Shown: positions 1 to 6,652 of the stretch, in pieces
Numbering within the stretch: the stretch's first letter is position 1
Layout: every line of letters begins with the position of its first letter
Source: an uncultured Ignavibacteria bacterium
GTDB lineage: Bacteria; Bacteroidota; Ignavibacteria; Ignavibacteriales; Ignavibacteriaceae
Reading direction: 5' to 3'
Length of the DNA stretch: 7,019 nt
NCBI GenBank assembly: GCA_937996765.1
Contig: CALKUG010000346.1
Location: forward strand, 1-7,019
Notes under the pieces: model-generated
Seen by the model: the letters and a program-made list of their open reading frames with translations, nothing else
The model's database searches: none
What the model was told of the DNA's origin: nothing
Program-made: the position numbers and the translations under genes

Positions 1-839
1 CATTTCGAAGTTTTTCAAGAGCCAAACTTTCCTCATTTATTGCACTACTATCGTTAGTGGTGGGGATTGTGCTTTTAAAAATATCGTTTTTAACTATTTA
101 CGTTTCTTCCCAACTCGAAAACAAAATCAAAGAAAATCTTACGGTAGTTGCCTTCCTCTCGGATGATGTTTCGGATGCCCTCACTGTTGAAATCGGTGAG
201 CTTATTCGCGCAAAGAAGCAGGTGGAACGATTAGAGTTTATTAGTAAAGACCAAGCAGCCGCAACATTTATCAAAGAAACAGGTGAAGATTTTAGACAAG
301 CATTAGGGTACAATCCACTACCTGCTTCCTACACAATCTATCTAAAAAAAGATATTGAAAATCTTACTGATGTTGAAGCGTTTAAGCTTTCATTATTGCA
401 AGTAAAGGGCATTGCCGATGTGCAGTTTCAGGCAGGGTTGTTTGATAAAGCTCTTAAGCTAATTAGCAAAGCACGTTTGTATATTTGGTCAATAACAGCG
501 ATTTTAGGACTTGCAGCGTTTTACATAGTACTTGCGACTTTAAAATTAATTATGATGAACAGAAAAACCGAAATAGAAACTATGAAACTTGTAGGAGCTT
601 CAATAGCAGTTATAAGGTTGCCTATAATTCTTAACGGTTTGTTGTTGGGCATAACTGCCGGGGTGATTTCGTTTGGACTTACTCTTATATCATTAAATGT
701 TCTTGATCAAGTATTAATGGGTGTAGGGGATTTGTATCAAATTGGAATTATTGCTCTTCCATTCTCTTTGAGTATTGGGGCTTTGATAGGGTTCTTGTGT
801 AGCGTAATAGTAACCCGAAGAATTAATCTGCAGCCGTAA
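1..839 (+). CDS. ftsX: Cell division protein FtsX (ABC-transporter-like permease), 5'-truncated by the window edge
   Basis: FtsX is the inner-membrane partner of the ATPase FtsE; in the known family the pair sits at the division septum and activates peptidoglycan hydrolases outside the membrane. The frame is open from base 3, giving 278 visible residues; the GTG at 57 lies inside the first membrane helix, so the true start is to the left of the window. Seen in order: TM1 (about residues 12-33), an extracytoplasmic domain containing the family hallmark NPLPASY (about 104-110), then TM2 (158-184), the cytoplasmic loop RKTEIETMKLVGAS (187-200), TM3 (205-231) and TM4 (246-270). This is the usual four-helix topology, and only the short cytoplasmic N-terminus appears to be missing. 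FtsE is not in the window. The stop is one base from the next ATG with no terminator between, so co-transcription with the polysaccharide export gene is likely. The family call is firm; the exact hydrolase partner is unknown. Confidence 0.93.
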   Translation, partial: FRSFSRAKLSSFIALLSLVVGIVLLKISFLTIYVSSQLENKIKENLTVVAFLSDDVSDALTVEIGELIRAKKQVERLEFISKDQAAATFIKETGEDFRQALGYNPLPASYTIYLKKDIENLTDVEAFKLSLLQVKGIADVQFQAGLFDKALKLISKARLYIWSITAILGLAAFYIVLATLKLIMMNRKTEIETMKLVGASIAVIRLPIILNGLLLGITAGVISFGLTLISLNVLDQVLMGVGDLYQIGIIALPFSLSIGALIGFLCSVIVTRRINLQP

Positions 840-840
840 A

Positions 841-2433
841 ATGAAAATTAAAAAATTAAACATAATTCTGATTTCCTTGATTTTATGTGGAGTTGCGTTT
901 GCTCAGCCAACAGGTAATAAACGTCTTCCTAATTATTTAGAGCGTTCCTTACTTGAAAAGCAAGATACCACTGCGAGAGGTCAATACTCACTTACCGCAG
1001 GTGGAGTAGTTGCAGAAGAGTATAGAGTGGGACCCGGTGATAAGTTTTTAATTGCAATTCAGGGTATAGAACAGATTACACAGCAGGTAATAGTAGATCC
1101 AATGGGATTTATGTTTATTCCTCGGGTTGGGGCACAAGAGGTTAAGGGTAAAACTCTATCAGAAGCTATTTTATTTGTTAAACGTGCCATTAACAATTAT
1201 TACAAAAACGTTGAAGTGTATGTTACGCTCTCCGAATACAAAGCAATGCGTATTGCGGTACTTGGTTCGGTAGCCAAACCCTCGTTACTGACACTCCCGG
1301 GAAACTCTCGATTGTTAGATGCATTGCTTGCGAGCAAAGGTATAACACAAAGTAGCGATTTACGTTCGGTATTAATAGTGAATGAAGCAGGTGACAGTGC
1401 TTATTACGATGTGCTCACTTATTTACGATTGGGGCAACTCGCAAATAACCCTTATGTGAATGATGGCGATAAGATTTTTTTAAATGTTGTTGATAGAACT
1501 TATAGTATTTATGGTGCTTTGCCGTTTCCCGGTGTTTATGAATATAAGCAGGGTGAAACAATTGCGGAGTGTATTTCATTGGCGGGAGGACTTTTCACCG
1601 ATGCACAATCAGATAGTATAGAGATTGTTTCGTTTGTAGAACAAGGGAGCAAACAGCTATTTAAGTTTTATTCCCTGCAAGAAATTCAATCGCAAAAAAT
1701 AAAAATTCAACCTTTCGATAATATCTATATTCGTAAAAATTCGGAGAAGTTTCGCGAGAGCTCGATTACTATTTCGGGCATGATTCGCTACCCCGGTGTG
1801 TATAGCATACAGGATGGTGAAACAAAGTTATCGGCTTTAATAGAACAGGCCGGTGGATTGTTGCCACAAGCTTCATTAGGTGAAGCAAGAGTAATTAGGG
1901 AAGTGAGCAGTTACGCTTCGGATATTGAGTTTAAACGCCTTTCAAATAAAAATCGTGATGATTTGACTGATGAAGAATACGATTATATAAAAGCGCGCCA
2001 AAGGCAAATTGAACCTAAGGCAGTTGTGGATTTTTCGCGTTTGGTTGCCGGAGACACTACACAGAACATAGCATTGCTCAATGGCGATAGAATTATTATT
2101 CCTGAGCAACGTCAGTTAGTAACGATAATTGGTCAAGCAGTCTTCCCCGGTACCGTAGAGTATAATTCTTCATTCACGTACCGCGATTACATTAAAGTAG
2201 CAGGTGGATTTGGTTGGGAAGCTGTAGAAGGTGATGTGAGAATAATTAAATCTCGCACCGGCGAATGGGTTGATGCAGATGATGATGTAGTTATTGAACC
2301 CGGCGATACAATATGGATTCCCGAAGAAACTCCCGGTCCTAAAACGTGGGAAATTATTCGTGACACTTTAGTAATACTCGGACAGCTTGCTGCCATTGTT
2401 GCAGCTTCAGTTGCAGTAGCAGTTAGTATATAG
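841..2433 (+). CDS. Polysaccharide biosynthesis/export protein with several SLBB domains (OPX / Wza-like)
   Basis: Predicted envelope component that carries capsule or exopolysaccharide out of the cell. It has 530 residues. It begins with a signal peptide (KIKK, a hydrophobic core, then AFA before Q22, fitting signal peptidase I). A Poly_export domain follows at about 60-130, with YRVGPGD at 61-67 and a conserved IPRVG at 93-97. Four SLBB-like beta-grasp units follow, recognised by the pattern G-x(4)PG-V-Y and a downstream AGG: about 137-180, 220-263, 309-353 and 427-469. Family members often have fewer SLBB units, so this one is long. A hydrophobic helix closes the protein (about 508-530) and could be the outer-membrane-spanning or anchoring helix. 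C16 is not in a good lipobox, so it is probably not a lipoprotein. The start codon has no clear Shine-Dalgarno; only ATG 841 gives the complete signal peptide. The Wzz-like gene follows after 15 bases. Family firm, exported polymer unknown. Confidence 0.9.
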   Translation: MKIKKLNIILISLILCGVAFAQPTGNKRLPNYLERSLLEKQDTTARGQYSLTAGGVVAEEYRVGPGDKFLIAIQGIEQITQQVIVDPMGFMFIPRVGAQEVKGKTLSEAILFVKRAINNYYKNVEVYVTLSEYKAMRIAVLGSVAKPSLLTLPGNSRLLDALLASKGITQSSDLRSVLIVNEAGDSAYYDVLTYLRLGQLANNPYVNDGDKIFLNVVDRTYSIYGALPFPGVYEYKQGETIAECISLAGGLFTDAQSDSIEIVSFVEQGSKQLFKFYSLQEIQSQKIKIQPFDNIYIRKNSEKFRESSITISGMIRYPGVYSIQDGETKLSALIEQAGGLLPQASLGEARVIREVSSYASDIEFKRLSNKNRDDLTDEEYDYIKARQRQIEPKAVVDFSRLVAGDTTQNIALLNGDRIIIPEQRQLVTIIGQAVFPGTVEYNSSFTYRDYIKVAGGFGWEAVEGDVRIIKSRTGEWVDADDDVVIEPGDTIWIPEETPGPKTWEIIRDTLVILGQLAAIVAASVAVAVSI

Positions 2434-2448
2434 GTAAAGTTAAAAAGT

Positions 2449-3582
2449 ATGAAACTCAAAGAATTATTACAGTTTGTGCTTGAGAACAAAAAAGTGATTT
2501 TTGTTTTTACCGGTGTTGCCACATTACTGTATGCTATACTTCTTTACATAGTCTACCCTATTACATTCGTTTCTCAGGCAACTGTGTTACCCCCTGAAAC
2601 ATCAAGCACGCCCGGACTTTCCATAATGCTTCAAGGCGGCGATTTTTCAAATCTGCTCGGTGGAGGACAAAAAGCTTCATCTCAACTATACGCTGAAGTT
2701 ATTAAAAGCAGAACCGCTTCGGAATTTGTTGTTGATACTCTTGGGCTTCAAAAGCATTTTCAAACAGAAACAATAAATGGTGCTGTAACGGAATTGCAAA
2801 AATCTCTTGAAGTTGAAGTAACAAAAGAAGGACTTATTAAAGTTGGTGTGCCAATTTCCACTTCGTGGTTTTCAAGATTTTCAGGTGAAATAGATTCTGT
2901 GCGTAAACTCTCAGCATCGGTATCCAACATGTATATAGCTGCACTTGATAACATTAATCGCGAGAAAATTTCTTCCGATGGAAGAAGGGCGCGTATGTAT
3001 ATTGAGGCACAGATAAAGACCACCAAATCTGCTTTGGATTCAGCGGAACAAAAACTTGCGGCATTTCAAAAGCAAAATAAAACTGTTTCACTACCCGATC
3101 AGATGAAGGCAACCATTGAATCTGCGGCTAAGTTGCGCGGTGAAATTATTACACAAGAAATTAACTTTGCTTTTCTTGCACAAAATTTACGCGAGAACAA
3201 TTTAACACTACAAGCCACCAAACTTAGATTAGATGAGCTTAAAGCGCAGTACGAAAAACTTGGCAACGGTACAGATGATTTGATGCTCTCGTTAGGAGAT
3301 GCTCCTGAAATTGGCGTTAAGTTGGTAAATTTGACGCGAGATGTTCAGATATTGAATCAAGTGTTTTTGATGCTTAATCAACAGTATTACAAGGAAATGA
3401 TTCAAGAGCAAAAAGATATTGCAACCGTTGATATGTTAGATAAAGCAATAGTGCCTGAACGTGCTGTTTCGCCGCGACTCGTTTTTTCCACGGGCATAGC
3501 TGCACTAAGTTTTTTCTTAATAGCACTTTTTATAACGCTGTACAATAAAGGATTTCTAAATACAAGGAATACAAATGAATAA
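2449..3582 (+). CDS. Wzz-like polysaccharide co-polymerase / chain-length determinant protein, no kinase domain
   Basis: Inner-membrane protein expected to set polymer length and to dock with the export protein encoded just upstream. It has 377 residues. A short cytoplasmic N-terminus is followed by TM1 (about 16-37) and then a large periplasmic region that starts with the beta-rich Wzz segment (QATVLPPE at 43-50). Next come a Gly-rich stretch (about 58-73) and long helices with coiled-coil character (about 171-270). The proline-containing IVPERAVSPR (334-343) sits just before TM2 (about 344-365), as is typical of the family. Only about 12 residues follow TM2. There are no Walker motifs and no tyrosine-rich tail, so this is not a Wzc-type bacterial tyrosine kinase fusion. 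The gap from the SLBB gene is 15 bases, A-rich and without a well-spaced Shine-Dalgarno. The 3' end overlaps the next gene by 8 bases, which supports an operon. Family call is good; whether it acts in a Wzy- or synthase-dependent pathway cannot be seen. Confidence 0.88.
   Translation: MKLKELLQFVLENKKVIFVFTGVATLLYAILLYIVYPITFVSQATVLPPETSSTPGLSIMLQGGDFSNLLGGGQKASSQLYAEVIKSRTASEFVVDTLGLQKHFQTETINGAVTELQKSLEVEVTKEGLIKVGVPISTSWFSRFSGEIDSVRKLSASVSNMYIAALDNINREKISSDGRRARMYIEAQIKTTKSALDSAEQKLAAFQKQNKTVSLPDQMKATIESAAKLRGEIITQEINFAFLAQNLRENNLTLQATKLRLDELKAQYEKLGNGTDDLMLSLGDAPEIGVKLVNLTRDVQILNQVFLMLNQQYYKEMIQEQKDIATVDMLDKAIVPERAVSPRLVFSTGIAALSFFLIALFITLYNKGFLNTRNTNE
3564..3568 (+). promoter_or_regulatory. 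Shine-Dalgarno AAGGA of the UDP-glucuronate decarboxylase gene
   Basis: AAGGA lies six bases before the ATG at 3575, inside the last codons of the upstream Wzz-like gene. It is the best-placed Shine-Dalgarno in the window and supports the overlapping start at 3575. Confidence 0.6.
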
Positions 3583-4528
3583 TAATTATAAACCCACCGC
3601 TGTTGTTACAGGCGGCTCCGGTTTTTTGGGCTCGCATTTATGCGATCGCCTTTTGAGTGAAGGTTTTAAGGTAGTTGCTATTGACAACCTTTTAACCGGT
3701 AACGTGAGAAATATTCAACATCTTTTTGGTAACGAAAACTTCGAGTTTATTAAACACGATGTAACTAATTACATCTACGTTCCCGGAAGAGTTGATTATA
3801 TCTTTCACTTTGCTTCTCCCGCAAGTCCGATTGACTATTTGAAATTGCCGATTCAAACTCTTAAAGTTGGTTCACTTGGAACTCATAAAGTTCTTGGTTT
3901 GGCAAAAGAGAAAAAGGCAAGATTTTTAATAGCATCCACATCCGAAGTATATGGCGACCCAAATGTTCACCCCCAACAGGAAGAATATTGGGGAAATGTT
4001 AATCCTATTGGTCCTCGCGGTGTTTACGATGAAGCAAAACGTTTTGCCGAAGCAATGACCATGGCTTATCATCGCTATCATGGTGTTGATACTCGCATTG
4101 TGAGAATATTTAATACTTACGGACCGAGAATGCGCCTAGATGATGGTAGAGCATTACCAGCATTTGTTGGTCAGGCATTACGCGGTGAGGATATAACTGT
4201 ATTTGGTGATGGTTCACAAACCAGAAGTTTCTGTTATGTGAGCGACCTTATTGACGGCATATTTAAGCTTATGATGAGCAACGAAAACTATCCTGTTAAT
4301 GTTGGTAATCCTACTGAAATCACCATAAAACAGTTTGCCGAAGAGGTAATTAAACATACAGGTACAGCTTCCAAAATTGTTTACAAAGATCTTCCTGAAG
4401 ATGATCCAAAAGTACGTCAGCCCGATATCACTCGTGCACGTACAATTCTTGGGTGGGAGCCCAAGGTTGGCAGAGAAGAAGGATTAAAAATCACAATTGA
4501 TTATTTCAAGAGTGTATTTAATAAATAA
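3575..4528 (+). CDS. uxs: UDP-glucuronate decarboxylase (UDP-xylose synthase), extended SDR
   Basis: Cytoplasmic NAD-dependent enzyme of the UXS family: oxidises UDP-glucuronate at C4, decarboxylates it, and reduces the 4-keto intermediate to UDP-xylose. It has 317 residues, about the usual length of the soluble bacterial enzymes, with no N-terminal membrane anchor. Visible motifs: the NAD-binding loop TGGSGFLG (12-19), acidic residue D37 after beta-2, the family signature HFASPASP (78-85), STSEVYGDP (121-129), NPIGPRG (143-149), the catalytic YDEAK with Y151 and K155, RIFNTYGPRM (167-176), GDGSQTRSF (211-219), and DDPKVRQPDI (266-275) near the C-terminus. These signatures separate it from plain epimerases and dTDP-glucose dehydratases. 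The residue before the catalytic Tyr is Val where many homologues have Cys, a minor change. The start is set by AAGGA at 3564-3568 and the 8-base overlap with the preceding gene. An intrinsic terminator follows 16 bases after the stop. UDP-xylose would feed the polysaccharide built by this locus. Confidence 0.92.
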   Translation: MNNNYKPTAVVTGGSGFLGSHLCDRLLSEGFKVVAIDNLLTGNVRNIQHLFGNENFEFIKHDVTNYIYVPGRVDYIFHFASPASPIDYLKLPIQTLKVGSLGTHKVLGLAKEKKARFLIASTSEVYGDPNVHPQQEEYWGNVNPIGPRGVYDEAKRFAEAMTMAYHRYHGVDTRIVRIFNTYGPRMRLDDGRALPAFVGQALRGEDITVFGDGSQTRSFCYVSDLIDGIFKLMMSNENYPVNVGNPTEITIKQFAEEVIKHTGTASKIVYKDLPEDDPKVRQPDITRARTILGWEPKVGREEGLKITIDYFKSVFNK

Positions 4529-4544
4529 TTTCTCCCTGTGTTTG

Positions 4545-4586
4545 ATGAGTTGTATTGCAGGGTTCTGCAATGCAACTCATTTTTTA
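4545..4586 (+). terminator. Rho-independent terminator after the export/uxs gene block
   Basis: A 16-bp stem (arms 4545-4560 and 4565-4580, all Watson-Crick except one G-U) closes a four-base loop GGTT. A T-rich tract (TTTTTATTTAT) follows directly. It starts 16 bases after the stop codon of the UDP-xylose synthase gene and ends only about 20 bases before the next gene, which runs in the same direction. It should end the ftsX-export-uxs transcript, or act as an attenuator for the two genes downstream. Confidence 0.88.
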
Positions 4587-4606
4587 TTTATGTGTTTTGG
4601 TGAGGG

Positions 4607-5704
4607 ATGATTAAGAAGTTAATCATAGCACCCGTTACCCGGATAATAGTACAACGGTTTTCCCAACGTGGGAAAAAGGCATTAGCAAAGCATCAGTTCG
4701 ACATTGGTATCTTTTCCTATCACCGTATAGGTGATGCGGTTTTTACGATTCCTACTGTAAAAAAATTAGTACAGAATTATTCCAATAAATCCGTCGTGCT
4801 ATTTTGCAAAGAAGAAACAGCCCCCATTTATAGATATCATTTTCCTAAGCTTAAGCTCGTGCGTTTAAATGACGCAATGTTGTATGCTCGAAGAATTGCC
4901 GGCAATGTTATTAAGCAATTAATTTATGAAAATGATGCTGAAACATTTTTAGATATAACGGGCACCATTGTTTCGGCTTCGTCATTACGTTTTTCCTCGG
5001 CAGTTAAAATTTATGGAGTGTGTGAACCCTACTTAACTCCTTTTTACACTCGCGCTGTTGTTCATAGAGTAGCACCTACGCTTCAAGATATCTATGCAGA
5101 GATTTTACCGCTTGTTGGAATAAATTCCGGCATTAACCAAGAAGCTTATTACCAGTATCGGTTCAACATAACGGGTGATATTGTTGTTCAACCGTATGCG
5201 GGTTGGGAAGCAAAAGAGTGGGGTATTGAGAAGTTTGTAAAACTGGTTTCGTTACTTTCGCAAACTAACCAAGTAAAGGTGCTTTTGCCGAGCAATCGAA
5301 AAAAAGATATTTTATTATTTGATAAGTTTGCTGAAGTGGTTGTCACAGAATCACTTGAACAATTAATCAAAGAGCTTGGTAATGCAAGGGTGTATGTTGG
5401 CTGTGATTCTGGTCCGTTATACCTCGCAGCGATGCAAGGGATTCCCACATTGGGGATTTACGGTCCTTCAAATGCAAATTACTCTGTTCCAACAGGTGTG
5501 TTGCATCGTTACATTCAAAAAGAAGTGAGTTGCAGGGCGAATGAACAGCAAAAAATTTGTTCGAAAAATGGGGGAAGAACTTGCTCAACAGTTCATTGTA
5601 TGAGCGCACTCACCGTTGGTGAGGTAGAGAGGGAAATTAGACAGTTAATTAATGATATTAAAAGATTTGAGAAAATTAATGCAGAAGTTCCTTCAAGAAA
5701 TTAA
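4607..5704 (+). CDS. Glycosyltransferase family 9 (heptosyltransferase-like) protein
   Basis: GT9 enzymes transfer a heptose or related sugar from a nucleotide donor to LPS core or another glycan on the cytoplasmic face of the inner membrane. It has 365 residues and a GT-B layout. The N-terminal Rossmann half begins after a basic extension of about 30 residues (FDIGIFSYHRIGDAVFTIP, 31-49, with the family G42-D43). The second half has QPYAGWEAKEW (195-205, the P-G...K-W element) and CDSGPLYLAA (266-275), then GIYGPSN (283-289). The family usually has His where Y272 stands (GPxHLAA). Four cysteines (309, 318, 326, 331) lie near the C-terminus; similar Cys are common in GT9 proteins. In-frame TGA at 4601-4603 and no other ATG/GTG/TTG nearby fix the start at 4607. 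GAGGG directly touches the ATG, so it is too close to act as a normal Shine-Dalgarno. The gene follows a terminator by about 20 bases and overlaps the epimerase gene. Donor and acceptor cannot be told from sequence. Confidence 0.88.
   Translation: MIKKLIIAPVTRIIVQRFSQRGKKALAKHQFDIGIFSYHRIGDAVFTIPTVKKLVQNYSNKSVVLFCKEETAPIYRYHFPKLKLVRLNDAMLYARRIAGNVIKQLIYENDAETFLDITGTIVSASSLRFSSAVKIYGVCEPYLTPFYTRAVVHRVAPTLQDIYAEILPLVGINSGINQEAYYQYRFNITGDIVVQPYAGWEAKEWGIEKFVKLVSLLSQTNQVKVLLPSNRKKDILLFDKFAEVVVTESLEQLIKELGNARVYVGCDSGPLYLAAMQGIPTLGIYGPSNANYSVPTGVLHRYIQKEVSCRANEQQKICSKNGGRTCSTVHCMSALTVGEVEREIRQLINDIKRFEKINAEVPSRN
5669..5671 (+). promoter_or_regulatory. Weak Shine-Dalgarno GAG supporting the epimerase start at 5679
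   Basis: GAG stands seven bases before ATG 5679 within the end of the GT9 gene. The earlier in-frame ATG at 5652 has no purine-rich site at proper distance and would add nine residues ahead of the Rossmann fold. The signal is weak, and it only tips the choice of start. Confidence 0.35.
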
Positions 5705-6650
5705 ACAAAAAAAAGTGTTAGTAACCGGCGGATTGGGTTTTGTTGGGCAGAATTTAGTAAAAACTCTCGCTGAAGAATATGCTTGTGAAGTAACTGTAGT
5801 GGATGATTGTTCCAATGCCAATGAAAATGTATTAAACAGTATAAAAGGCAATATCCGATTCCATAAAATTTCTGTAGTTGATACAGACAAATTATATCCG
5901 CTTATAGCAGAAACAGAATATTTATTTCATCTCGCTTGTGTTCAAATAAGCAAATCTTCCTCTGATCCATTTCTCGATTTACAGGTCAATGCTGAAGGTA
6001 CTCTACATATTCTCGAATACTTGCGCCACAATCCAAACCCAAATTTCAAACGATTGATATATACTTCCTCTTCCTCAATCTACGGTAGTGCCTCTAAGCT
6101 TCCTATTGAAGAAGGTGATAGAACAAATGTTCTCAGCCATTATGCAGCAACAAAACTGTTGGCAGAGCATTATTGCAATATATATCATATCAATTATGAT
6201 GTGCCTGTTTCAATGGTGCGGTATTCAAACGTTTATGGGTATGGACAAACTCCGCGCAACCCTTACTGCGGCGTGCTTGGGAAATTTGTACATAATGCGT
6301 TGGTGGGTGAGCCCTTACTGGTAATAGGTGACGGCGAGCAAACACGGGATTACACTTTTATAACAGATGCCGTAAATGCAACAATATTAGCCGGTGTGCA
6401 TCCTAAAGCTTTGGGCGATGTATTTAATATTGGCACATCAACGGAAACTTCTGTAAATCAGATGGCTGAGATTATTTCTGACTACGTTGCAAATACTACT
6501 GTGCAGACAATACCCGAACGCGATATTGATAACATACGACGTAGATTTGTGAGTATAGCAAAGATTAGTCAGCGACTTGGATGGTACCCTGAGGTTTCAA
6601 TCAAAAAAGGAATTGAACTTACTATTGAGTGGTACAAAAACACTCTTTAA
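5679..6650 (+). CDS. NAD-dependent sugar-nucleotide epimerase/dehydratase (extended SDR, UDP-hexose/pentose 4-epimerase-like)
   Basis: Predicted cytoplasmic enzyme that changes the stereochemistry of a nucleotide sugar through a 4-keto intermediate. It has 323 residues from ATG 5679 (332 if ATG 5652 is used). Motifs, numbered from 5679: TGGLGFVG (16-23) binds NAD; VDDCSN (41-46) carries the acidic residues after beta-2; LFHLAC (82-87); TSSSSIYG (129-136) includes the catalytic Ser/Thr; YAATK gives Y155 and K159; RYSNVYG (181-187) and GDGEQTRDYTFITD (217-230) belong to the substrate half, followed by FNIGT near the C-terminus. The pattern fits the GalE/WbpP-type epimerase group better than UDP-glucuronate decarboxylases, because the UXS signature ASPASP is absent. 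The 5' end overlaps the GT9 gene by 26 bases, suggesting translational coupling. The stop is two bases from the end of a converging gene. Exact substrate is not decidable; a UDP-xylose, UDP-glucuronate or UDP-hexose 4-epimerase are the main options. Confidence 0.86.
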   Translation: MQKFLQEIKQKKVLVTGGLGFVGQNLVKTLAEEYACEVTVVDDCSNANENVLNSIKGNIRFHKISVVDTDKLYPLIAETEYLFHLACVQISKSSSDPFLDLQVNAEGTLHILEYLRHNPNPNFKRLIYTSSSSIYGSASKLPIEEGDRTNVLSHYAATKLLAEHYCNIYHINYDVPVSMVRYSNVYGYGQTPRNPYCGVLGKFVHNALVGEPLLVIGDGEQTRDYTFITDAVNATILAGVHPKALGDVFNIGTSTETSVNQMAEIISDYVANTTVQTIPERDIDNIRRRFVSIAKISQRLGWYPEVSIKKGIELTIEWYKNTL

Positions 6651-6652
6651 AA

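Noticed and set aside
57..59. GTG at 57 as the start codon of ftsX
   Set aside because: The frame is open back to base 3 and the upstream codons encode the first half of a typical FtsX TM1 helix, so the gene is cut by the window edge.
98..313. Minus-strand open frame inside ftsX
   Set aside because: It is fully opposite a well-supported gene, and its translation shows no recognisable domain.
871..893. Lipoprotein signal at Cys16 of the SLBB protein
   Set aside because: The preceding residues LIL do not fit the lipobox, where Gly, Ala or Ser is expected at -1; an AFA signal peptidase I site lies just after.
2187..3026. Two minus-strand open frames (2187-2522 and 2760-3026) opposite the SLBB and Wzz-like genes
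   Set aside because: Composition looks like a shadow of the sense frames; no domain, no start signal and no room for a promoter of their own.
4581..4606. Promoter of the GT9 gene between the terminator and the ATG
   Set aside because: The stretch is T-rich, but neither a sigma-70 -35/-10 pair nor the Bacteroidota TAnnTTTG box could be made out.
5652..5678. Earlier ATG at 5652 as start of the epimerase
   Set aside because: It would lengthen the overlap with the GT9 gene to 53 bases, lacks a placed Shine-Dalgarno, and adds residues not needed before the Rossmann fold. It is not excluded.
5188..5890. Minus-strand open frames opposite the GT9 gene and the start of the epimerase
   Set aside because: Short, mutually overlapping, with no motif; the sense proteins have clear family signatures.
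6088..6324. Plus-strand open frame in a second frame of the epimerase gene
   Set aside because: It lies wholly within a conserved SDR gene covering the catalytic YxxxK region, and its translation is not protein-like (rich in Met, Gln, Trp).
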